Of a DNA stretch of 10,250 bases, positions 1 to 5,991 are shown in pieces (position 1 is the stretch's first letter; the number at the start of each line of letters is the position of its first letter). Origin of the DNA: DASPTH01 sp046727575 (GTDB lineage: Bacteria > Actinomycetota > Acidimicrobiia > IMCC26256 > DASPTH01); contig JBKPCV010000030.1 in assembly GCA_046727575.1 (NCBI GenBank), positions 1 through 10,250 on the forward strand, given 5' to 3'. Made by a program: the position numbers and the translations under genes. The notes under the pieces were generated by a model that did not search any database, had not been told where the DNA came from, and worked only from the letters and a program-made list of their open reading frames with translations.

Positions 1-619
1 CGTCTGGCGCCGTCCGCAGCACCTCCCGCGCTGCCTCCACGGCCGCCGACCGCAGCTCGTCGTGTGGGACGACGCGGGAGATGACGCCCAGGCGCACGGC
101 TTCTTCTGCGTCGAACCGCCGCGCAGACAAGAGGAGATCACGCGCAACGGCCACGCCGACGTGTGCGGGCAACACGGCGGCGTACGTCGCGTCCGGAATA
201 CCGCGCAACAGCTCTGGAACCCGGAACGTGGCTCGATCGCTGACGACGGCGATGTCGGCCATCATCGCGATGAGGAGGCCGCCGCCCTGGCAGATGCCGT
301 TGACCGCAGCGATCACCGGTGCGCGGCTGTAGCTGATCGCGACGAAGGGAAGGAGGTCAGAACCGAGTTCGGGGGGATACCACTCGCCCGGCTCCGAACG
401 GCCGCCGAGGTCGCCCCCGGGCGCGAACACGTCGCCGCTTCCTGTGATGATCAGCGCGGCGAGATCGGGCTCGGTGTTCACGAGGTGCACCGCGCGCCTG
501 ATCCCGTAGTACATCGCTGGTGTCAATGCGTTCCGGGCGGCCGGACGGTCGATGACGCACCACGCGATCCATCCGTCACGTTCGAAGCGAAGGCCCGAGG
601 TATTCAGCTCGCTCTCCAT
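1..619 (-). CDS. Enoyl-CoA hydratase/isomerase (crotonase) family protein, 3' end cut by window edge
   Basis: The reverse strand reads as a crotonase-fold protein of 206 visible residues; the C-terminal part lies outside the window. Seen: the first oxyanion-hole segment FAPGGDL at about residues 65-71, the second loop NGICQGGG at 107-114 followed by AMMAD, and VPE at 134-136. By alignment with rat mitochondrial enoyl-CoA hydratase, E136 matches catalytic Glu164, but the position of Glu144 is L116. The family acts on acyl-CoA thioesters (hydration, isomerisation, C-C cleavage); with one of the two glutamates missing, simple hydration is uncertain and isomerase or another crotonase activity is possible. 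The ATG at 619 was chosen. An in-frame ATG at 631 adds four residues, and an in-frame stop at 653-655 rules out anything longer. Neither start has a clear Shine-Dalgarno sequence. It lies 53-65 bp downstream of the SDR on the same strand, so co-transcription is likely. Confidence 0.9.
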   Translation of the reverse strand, partial: MESELNTSGLRFERDGWIAWCVIDRPAARNALTPAMYYGIRRAVHLVNTEPDLAALIITGSGDVFAPGGDLGGRSEPGEWYPPELGSDLLPFVAISYSRAPVIAAVNGICQGGGLLIAMMADIAVVSDRATFRVPELLRGIPDATYAAVLPAHVGVAVARDLLLSARRFDAEEAVRLGVISRVVPHDELRSAAVEAAREVLRTAPD

Positions 620-684
620 CGAGCGCACCATAACGCTGTCGCGCGCGTGGCGTCAGCGACGTTGCGCGCCAGCGACCGTGCGTG

Positions 685-1500
685 TCAGGCGAGGAGCGTG
701 CCGCCGTCCACGGCGAGGACCTGGCCGGTCACGAAGGCGGCGGCGTCGGACGCGAAGTACACGGCGGCGGCACCGATCTCCGACGGCACCGCGGTCTGAC
801 GCTGCATCACCGTGCGGCGGCCGAGGGCAAACAGCTCGTCCCCACGGGTTGCGGCGACACGGGCGAAGATCCCCTCGGCGTGGAACCGGCTCCCCGTGCT
901 CACGTCGCGGACGGGGTCGTCGGGCAGCGTGCCGTACGGTGCCACCGCGTTCACGGTAATGCCGTGCTTGCCGACCTCTTTCGCGAGCACCCTGGTGAAG
1001 GCGTGCACCGCTCCCTTCATGGCGGAGTACACGGCGAGCATCGCGTCGCCGATCAAGCCGGCGGTCGACCCGATGTTGACAATGCGCCCGTACGACCGAT
1101 CGATCATCCCCGGGAGCATGGCCTGGGTGCAGTGCAGCGTGCTCATCATGTTCAGCGCGATGTCCTGGTCCCAGGTCTGCGGGTCGGAATCGACAAACGC
1201 GTCGAAGCCGACGTTGCCGCCGACGTTGTTCACCAGGACGTCGATCCGATCGAACCGCTCCCCCACCGTCGCAACCATCCGGTCGACCTGTGCTCGGTTC
1301 GTGACGTCGGCCGCCTGCCACAGCGCCTCCTTCGCCCCTCGCTCGAGCAGGTCGTCGCACACCCTGACGCCCTGCGCCTCGTCGCGGCCGACGATGACGA
1401 CGTTCGCACCCTCGGCTGCGAACGCCAGGGCAACACCACGGCCGATGTTGGCGGTGCCGCCGGTGACGATCACCGTGCGTCCGCCGAGACCTGTCTCCAT
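685..1500 (-). CDS. SDR family oxidoreductase (classical short-chain dehydrogenase)
   Basis: This complete 271-residue classical SDR oxidises an alcohol or reduces a ketone using a nicotinamide cofactor in the cytoplasm. Seen: the Rossmann glycine motif TGGTANIG at residues 13-20, D65-V66 near the adenine pocket, NNVGG at 91-95, and a full catalytic tetrad N117, S145, Y158 and K162 (YSAMK). It ends with the usual VTGQVLAVDGG segment. The stretch after the second beta strand is VGRDE, with Arg39 where NAD-dependent enzymes usually have Asp, which leans towards NADP(H); this is inference. The start is well fixed: AGGAGG lies 6 nt before the ATG. A crotonase-like gene follows and a DUF1330 gene precedes it, so a beta-hydroxyacyl-CoA or cyclic-alcohol substrate would make sense, but nothing in the sequence proves it. 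The acidic loop after the tetrad (GTLPDDPVRDV) may be the substrate lid. Confidence 0.95.
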   Translation of the reverse strand: METGLGGRTVIVTGGTANIGRGVALAFAAEGANVVIVGRDEAQGVRVCDDLLERGAKEALWQAADVTNRAQVDRMVATVGERFDRIDVLVNNVGGNVGFDAFVDSDPQTWDQDIALNMMSTLHCTQAMLPGMIDRSYGRIVNIGSTAGLIGDAMLAVYSAMKGAVHAFTRVLAKEVGKHGITVNAVAPYGTLPDDPVRDVSTGSRFHAEGIFARVAATRGDELFALGRRTVMQRQTAVPSEIGAAAVYFASDAAAFVTGQVLAVDGGTLLA

Positions 1501-1736
1501 CGCTCGCCTCCTCTCGACCCGCGCCTACGGCGCATCCTCGCTGTCACCCGACCGAACGGTGAACGATCGCGTCGCGCACACGGCCGCCCGCGAGACGGGA
1601 CGCCGTCGGCCGGCGGCATCGCCGCGGTGACCGGTGCCGACACGACATCGACATCGGGCACGCTAAGACCATCGCCATCGTTGAACGGTTCCTTCGCCAG
1701 TTCGAGGGCGAGCGACAGACCGACGCTGACCGTGCG
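1501..1736 (-). other. Intergenic gap with a short coding-like stretch, possible gene remnant
   Basis: This 236-bp space separates the DUF1330 stop from the SDR start; the last part holds the SDR ribosome binding site. Reading on in frame past the DUF1330 stop gives about 45 codons with strongly GC-biased third positions and protein-like content, including GLSLALELAKEPFNDGDG and VPDVDVVSAP. After that the frame turns Arg-rich and looks random. An ATG overlaps the DUF1330 stop (ATGA) but opens a different frame that stops at about 1663. This could be the debris of a frameshifted gene once coupled to DUF1330, or chance in GC-rich DNA. I do not recognise the peptide. No convincing promoter or terminator hairpin was found here. 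Confidence 0.3.
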
Positions 1737-2051
1737 TCATGCCGGCTCGGGTGAGTGCAGCTCGAAACCGGATGCGATCACCACGTTGCAATCGCCCGCT
1801 GCTTGTCGGATGGGCAGCGCGCCTCGGTAACTCGCCGACTCGTACCACTCGCGCGCCTTCTCTACGGACTCGTACTCGACGACGACGGTCCGATTCCCGT
1901 GCCATTCGCCCTCGAGCACCTCGACGTTCTCGTCGGCGACGAGCACTCTGGTGCCATGTTCGAGGAGCGAAGTCATGGACGCCGCGCCGCAGGCGTCAAT
2001 ACCGGCGCGGTCGCGGATGGCCTCCGTCAGGATCACGTAGCCCTTTGGCAC
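1737..2051 (-). CDS. DUF1330 family protein (dimeric alpha/beta barrel)
   Basis: This 104-residue protein matches the DUF1330 pattern: an opening strand GYVILTEAIRD, a central GTRVLVADENVEVLEGEW, the strand RTVVVEYESVEKA, and the signature WYESASYRGALPIRQAA before the last strand NVVIASGFE. The family is small, cytoplasmic and of the ferredoxin-like dimeric barrel class. Its biochemical role is not established; members often sit in catabolic clusters beside dehydrogenases, as here. The open frame reaches back to 2135, but a GTG at 2051 is preferred. GGAGG lies 8 nt before it, the DUF1330 homology begins right there (PKGYVI), and the upstream frame reads as non-protein-like sequence that runs into the promoter. 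It is the first gene of the leftward block, with the SDR 236 bp downstream. Confidence 0.88.
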   Translation of the reverse strand: MPKGYVILTEAIRDRAGIDACGAASMTSLLEHGTRVLVADENVEVLEGEWHGNRTVVVEYESVEKAREWYESASYRGALPIRQAAGDCNVVIASGFELHSPEPA

Positions 2052-2106
2052 CTGCTCGTCCTCCGTCAGTCCATCGATCGACGACCTTGCCGCCGGCCGC
2101 GACGGT

Positions 2107-2135
2107 GTGTTAGTCACTCGACCTACCCCAGTCAA
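2107..2135 (-). promoter_or_regulatory. Predicted sigma-70-like promoter for the leftward DUF1330 gene
   Basis: On the minus strand, TTGACT (2135-2130, five of six bases of the consensus -35) is followed after exactly 17 bp by TAACAC (2112-2107), an acceptable actinobacterial -10. Transcription would start near 2100, giving a leader of roughly 50 nt before the GTG at 2051. This also supports the short DUF1330 start, because the longer open frame would begin inside the -35. Prediction from base pattern only. Confidence 0.5.
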
Positions 2136-2140
2136 GTGAC
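2113..2140. promoter_or_regulatory. Inverted repeat, likely operator in the divergent intergenic region
   Basis: GTCACTCGAC at 2113-2122 is mirrored by GTCAAGTGAC at 2131-2140. Nine of ten positions pair, around an 8-bp centre. The left arm touches the -10 of the leftward promoter and the right arm covers its -35, so a bound dimeric regulator would block that promoter. The repeat also ends 14 bp before the rightward luciferase-like gene at 2155. A weak rightward promoter (TTGCCG at 2087-2092, 17 bp, then TTAGTC at 2110-2115) would overlap it too. Arm length and spacing fit a TetR- or GntR-like repressor (inference). No regulator gene lies in the window. Confidence 0.5.
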
Positions 2141-2154
2141 GAGGCTCGAGAGAC

Positions 2155-3138
2155 GTGAGCGAGTTGGAGCTTTCCTGCGGCCTTCCACCGGGGCCCGACT
2201 TCGCCGACCTTGCAGCACTCGCCGAAGAGCTCGGGTACGCGCGGGTGTGGATCTTCGACTCGACGCCGCTGTGGGAGGACCCGTTCGTTCACTTGGCGCT
2301 CGCCGCCGCCCGGACCACCCGGATCGGTCTCGCAACCGCCGTACTGGTCCCGACTCAACGCTCCGTCATGACAATGGCCTCGGGCATCGCGACCATCGCA
2401 CGTCTCTCGGGCGGACGCTTCCGAGCGTGCTTCGGCACCGGCTACACCGCACGGTTGGCGATCGGACAACGCGCGATGTCGCTCGACGCGCTGTTCGACT
2501 ACGTGGCGTTGCTCGGCAAGCTTCTCGCCGGCGAGACCATCATGCTGGACGGCAAGGCGGCTCGGATGCTCCATTGGCCCGGCATGGCCGTCTCACGACC
2601 AGTCCAGGTGCCACTGTGGCTGAGCGTCATGGGTCCGCGCGGCAACGAGCGCGCGCCCGAGGTGGCCGATGGCACGATCGGCCCTCCGCACCCGACACTA
2701 CCGACCGCGACGATGGCGTCGGGCACGGTGCTCGATGCCGGCGAGGACCGCAACTCCAGCCGCGTGCGCAACGCGATCGGTCCGTGGCGCGTCGTCAGCT
2801 GGCACACCGCGTACGCGGTCGGAGGGGCCGCCGCGGTCGACGCCATGCCCGGCGGGCGCGACTGGCGATCCGCCCTCGAAGCGCTGGCGCCCGAGCACGA
2901 ACGTCACCTGCTCGCCTTCGCGGGCCACGTCACACATCTCGCCGAGCGCGACTTGCCACTGTTGGAACACATCGACGTGAAGACGATGGTTGGCGACCGC
3001 GAGAGCATCAGACACAAGCTCGACCGTGTGGCCGCAGCTGGGTTCTGCGAGGTCATGTACACGCCTTCCGGGCCGGACGTCGCGCGCGAACTCCGGACGT
3101 TCGCAGCCGCCTATCACCCAGAGAGCCACGCGTCGTGA
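2155..3138 (+). CDS. Luciferase-like (probably F420-dependent) flavin/deazaflavin oxidoreductase
   Basis: This 327-residue protein has the TIM-barrel luciferase-like monooxygenase pattern. Seen: an early ALAEELGYARVWIFDS strand-helix segment (residues 21-36), RIGLATAVLVP at 56-66, the cofactor region LSGGRF then GTGYTARLAIGQR at 84-106, and a later barrel strand VPLWLSVMGPRG at 152-163. It closes with a helix-strand GVxxxxxxP-like end (AAAGFCEVMYTPSGPD). GTGYTxRxAxGQR is typical of actinobacterial members thought to use coenzyme F420 rather than FMN (established for relatives, inferred here). Such enzymes carry out hydride transfers on carbonyl or alkene substrates. The start is a GTG at 2155 with only a weak purine-rich stretch (GAGAGAC) before it; the frame and homology begin there. 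It is the first gene of the rightward block, directly after the inverted repeat. Its stop overlaps a GTG (GTGA) that could start the next, now damaged, gene. Confidence 0.9.
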   Translation: MSELELSCGLPPGPDFADLAALAEELGYARVWIFDSTPLWEDPFVHLALAAARTTRIGLATAVLVPTQRSVMTMASGIATIARLSGGRFRACFGTGYTARLAIGQRAMSLDALFDYVALLGKLLAGETIMLDGKAARMLHWPGMAVSRPVQVPLWLSVMGPRGNERAPEVADGTIGPPHPTLPTATMASGTVLDAGEDRNSSRVRNAIGPWRVVSWHTAYAVGGAAAVDAMPGGRDWRSALEALAPEHERHLLAFAGHVTHLAERDLPLLEHIDVKTMVGDRESIRHKLDRVAAAGFCEVMYTPSGPDVARELRTFAAAYHPESHAS

Positions 3139-3220
3139 CTGTGCTCCAATGGACATCAACCTGATGAGCGTCGTGCGCACCGACGGTTACCTCGCCCGAC
3201 TCGTAACGGAGGGAGCATGA
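3135..3220 (+). pseudogene. Possible remnant of a gene between the luciferase-like gene and the SDR
   Basis: These 86 bp look like two gene ends joined. At the left, a GTG overlaps the stop of the luciferase-like gene (GTGA) and opens MTVLQWTST before a stop. At the right, another frame (from about 3149) gives MDINLMSVVRTDGYLARLVTEGA and ends in an ATGA overlap with the following SDR start. Overlaps of this kind are the usual mark of coupled operon genes, so a full gene may once have stood here and lost its interior. No ribosome binding site precedes the ATG at 3149, which argues against an independent 23-residue peptide. I do not recognise the family from so little. It could also be a plain intergenic spacer. 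Confidence 0.35.
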
Positions 3221-3613
3221 CCACGATCGAGCGCTTCCGGCTCGACGGCAAGGTCGCCGTCGTCACCGGCGGCGGTGGCGCCATCGGCCAGGTGTACGGC
3301 CGCGCGCTCGCCGAGGCCGGTGCCGCCGTGGTCCTGGCCGACCTCAACGCGGACGGTGCGGAACATGCCGCCGCGGCCCTCGTGGACGATGGATTGAATG
3401 CCAAGGGTGTGCGCGTCGACATCACCGAGCGCGAGTCGACCGTTGCGATGGCCGAGCGGACGGTCGTCGCGTTCGGCGGCATCGATCCCCCGCAAGAAGA
3501 TGGCACCTGCCGACGATCTGGTGGACACGCTGCTCCTGCTGGCTTCCCCCGCCGGCGAGTGGATCAACGGCCAGACCATCGGCGTCGACGGTGGTTGGAT
3601 CATGCGCCTGTGA
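3217..3613 (+). pseudogene. SDR family oxidoreductase, broken by internal deletion and frame change
   Basis: The first 90 codons read as a normal SDR N-terminus: LDGKVAVVTGGGGAIG with the glycine motif TGGGGAIG at residues 17-24, VVLADLNADGAE after the second strand, VDITERES, and then FGGID, just before the expected NNAG. At 3484-3486 this match stops. A different frame (from about 3485 to the TGA at 3611-3613) gives IPRKKMAPADDLVDTLLLLA and GQTIGVDGGWIMRL, which is the normal SDR C-terminus. Together 132 residues remain of the usual 250 or so. The lost part includes the catalytic Asn, Ser, Tyr and Lys, so no dehydrogenase activity is possible. The unshifted frame runs to 3627 as Arg/Pro-rich sequence. 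The start has a strong site (GGAGGGAGC before ATG) and the molybdopterin subunit begins 10 bp after the old stop, so the operon spacing is preserved. The joint lies in ATCGATCCCCCG. Confidence 0.85.
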
Positions 3614-3623
3614 GGGCGCAACG

Positions 3624-5948
3624 ATGAGCATGCTCGCGCCGTCGGCTCGGCTCATCGGGACACGCGTCCACCGGAAGGAGGACGCCCGCTTGCTAACCGG
3701 TCGGGGACAGTACGTCGACGACGTCGTCGTGCCGGGCATGCTCCATGCCGCCTTCGCACGCAGTGACGTGGCGCGGGGACGGATCACCCGACTCGACGTC
3801 TCCGCGGCGCTGCGCGGGTCCGGCGTGGTCGCGGTCCTCACCGCCGCGGAGCTCAATCCCCTGCTTGCCGGGCGAATGGGTGCCACGCCCGTGCTCGACG
3901 CCGCGCCCGCGGGCCCCGAATACGTGCTGGCCGAGGGAGAGGTCCGCTTCGTCGGCGACCCCTACGCGCTCGTCATCGCAGCGAGCCGAGCGCTGGCCGA
4001 GGACGCTATCGAGCTCATCGACCTCGACGTGGAGCCGCTCCCCGCGGTCGTCGACTACGAGGCCGCGCTCACGAGCACCGAGCTCGTGCACACCGGCGAG
4101 CACGACAGCAACGTCGCCCGCGAGCTCGTGCTGCCGATCGACGACGAGCTGCGAGACGCCTTGGAGCACGCGCCGTACGTCCTGACCGAGACGTTCGTGC
4201 AGAACCGCTACCTCGCCGTCCCGATGGAGACCCGCGGCATCCTCGCCAGCTGGGATCCGCAGGCTGGCTCCTTCGAGGTCTGGGTCTCGACCCAGTCACC
4301 GCACGACGTGCGCGCGGTGACCAGCCGCATCACGGGCGTGCCCGAGCGCTGCGTGCGCGTCCGGATGGGCGACGTGGGCGGCGGGTTCGGCCAGAAGGCC
4401 TACCTGGCCCGCGACGAGCAGATCGTGCTGCTCGCCAGCTATCACCTCGGTCGCCCGATCAAGTGGATCGAGGACCGGCACGAGAACCTCGTCGCGGCCA
4501 CGTCGTCGCGTGCCGACCGCTGCTCGGTGACGCTGGCCGCAGATGGTGACGGCCGCTTCCTCGGCATGAGCGTCGACCATCTCGACGACGTCGGCGCCTA
4601 CCCGCTGGTCCCGAGTGCCGGATCGATGGGAGCTGTCTTCTTCACCGGTCCGTATCGAGTGGCGAAGCTCGCAGTCACCTCGCGCTCGACGTTCACGAAC
4701 ACGTGTCCACGCGCGCCCTATCGCGGCCCATGGCAGTTCGAGACCTACGCGCGGGAGCAGGCGATCGACGCTCTGGCGCGCGAGATGGGGCTCGACCCGT
4801 TGGAGCTGCGGCGCCGGAACGTGGTGCACCGCGACGAGTTGCCCTACACCTTGCCGGTGGGTGTGCAGCTCGTCGACGTGTCGCCCGAGGAGACCCTGGA
4901 GCAGGCGGCCGCGATCGTGGACTACGCCGAATTCCGCCGGCGCCAACGCGCCGAGCTGGAAGCGGGTCGGCTGTTGGGCGTCGGCATCGGCCTGTACATC
5001 GAACCGCAAACGTTGATGGGTGTCTACAGCGCCGAGCCGGCGCACCTCCGCATCCAGCCGGACGGCAGCGTCGACGTGTACATCGGTTCCGGATCGCACG
5101 GCCAAGGCCTCGAGACCACTACCGCGCAGCTCGTCGCCGAGCACCTCGGCGCCGCCTTCGACGAGATCACCGTCCATCAGGGCGACACCAGCGAGACTCC
5201 CTACGCGTTCGGCACCGGCGGGAGCCGCAGCGGGCCCATCCTCGGTGCCGCGGTCCGCGGCGCCGCGCTCCAGCTGCGCGACAAGGTGGCAAGCGTCGCC
5301 GCGCACCTCCTCGAGGCGTCGCCCGACGACCTCGAGATCGCTGACGGCGTCATCAGCGTCCGCGGCACGCCGGCGCGAGCGCGCACCTTCGCCGACGTCG
5401 CCAGGGCCGCGTACCACGACCTTGGTACCCTGCCGGTCGGGATGGAGCCGGGGCTGGAGGTGGTTCATCGCTACCACGGCCCGTTGCCGTTCGTGTTCTC
5501 GAACGCGTGCCATCTCTGCACCGTCGAGATCGACCGCGTCACGGGTGCCGTGCAGGTCTTGCGCTACATCGTCAGCGAGGACTGTGGCGTGATGATCAAC
5601 CCGGCGATCGTCGAGGGTCAGGTCGCCGGCGGCGTCGCGCAAGGGCTCGGCGGCGCGCTCCTCGAGCACTTCGTCTACGACGACGCAGGTAATCCGCTCA
5701 CCACCACGTTCCTCGACTACATGCTGCCCACTGCGACCGACGCGCCGGAGATCGAGTACGGCCACATCGAGACACCGGCACCCACGCCGGGCCACTACAA
5801 GGGTGTCGGCGAAGGCGGGGCAATCGGCGCCCCGGCGGCGGTGGCCAACGCGGTCAACGACGCGCTCGCACTGGTCGGAGCGCACATCTTGGAGGGACCG
5901 TTCACACCCGCGCGCATCGTCGCCGCGCTCCAGGAGGTGGCTGGATGA
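3624..5948 (+). CDS. Xanthine dehydrogenase/CoxL-family molybdopterin-binding large subunit
   Basis: This 774-residue protein is full length for the catalytic subunit of molybdenum hydroxylases, which insert a water-derived oxygen into a C-H bond. Seen: the N-terminal fold-1 domain (HRKEDARLLTGRGQYVDDV), GDVGGGFGQK at 249-258, the active-site loop APYRGPWQFE at 364-373, the cofactor-contact segments GSGSHGQG and FGTGGSRSG, and KGVGEGGAIG near the end with the catalytic base Glu at 730. The loop is not the AYRCSFR of true CO dehydrogenase, nor the AYRGAGR of form II enzymes, so CO oxidation is not supported; the substrate is unknown. No [2Fe-2S] or FAD subunit gene lies in the window, though the family normally needs both. 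The open frame reaches 3591, but the ATG at 3624 is preferred (GAGGG 7 nt before). It follows the broken SDR by 10 bp and precedes the MDR gene by 43 bp. Confidence 0.93.
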   Translation: MSMLAPSARLIGTRVHRKEDARLLTGRGQYVDDVVVPGMLHAAFARSDVARGRITRLDVSAALRGSGVVAVLTAAELNPLLAGRMGATPVLDAAPAGPEYVLAEGEVRFVGDPYALVIAASRALAEDAIELIDLDVEPLPAVVDYEAALTSTELVHTGEHDSNVARELVLPIDDELRDALEHAPYVLTETFVQNRYLAVPMETRGILASWDPQAGSFEVWVSTQSPHDVRAVTSRITGVPERCVRVRMGDVGGGFGQKAYLARDEQIVLLASYHLGRPIKWIEDRHENLVAATSSRADRCSVTLAADGDGRFLGMSVDHLDDVGAYPLVPSAGSMGAVFFTGPYRVAKLAVTSRSTFTNTCPRAPYRGPWQFETYAREQAIDALAREMGLDPLELRRRNVVHRDELPYTLPVGVQLVDVSPEETLEQAAAIVDYAEFRRRQRAELEAGRLLGVGIGLYIEPQTLMGVYSAEPAHLRIQPDGSVDVYIGSGSHGQGLETTTAQLVAEHLGAAFDEITVHQGDTSETPYAFGTGGSRSGPILGAAVRGAALQLRDKVASVAAHLLEASPDDLEIADGVISVRGTPARARTFADVARAAYHDLGTLPVGMEPGLEVVHRYHGPLPFVFSNACHLCTVEIDRVTGAVQVLRYIVSEDCGVMINPAIVEGQVAGGVAQGLGGALLEHFVYDDAGNPLTTTFLDYMLPTATDAPEIEYGHIETPAPTPGHYKGVGEGGAIGAPAAVANAVNDALALVGAHILEGPFTPARIVAALQEVAG

Positions 5949-5991
5949 CCCGCGTACGCAACGATGACACACGACGGGAGGCGGAACAACG

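Noticed and set aside
2052..2135. Longer DUF1330 start at 2135
   Set aside because: The extra 28 residues do not match the family and would begin inside the -35 promoter element; the GTG at 2051 has GGAGG at the right distance.
1755..3164. Open frame of 469 codons on the plus strand
   Set aside because: It is a shadow of the DUF1330 and luciferase-like genes; the product is Arg-rich low-complexity sequence with no motifs.
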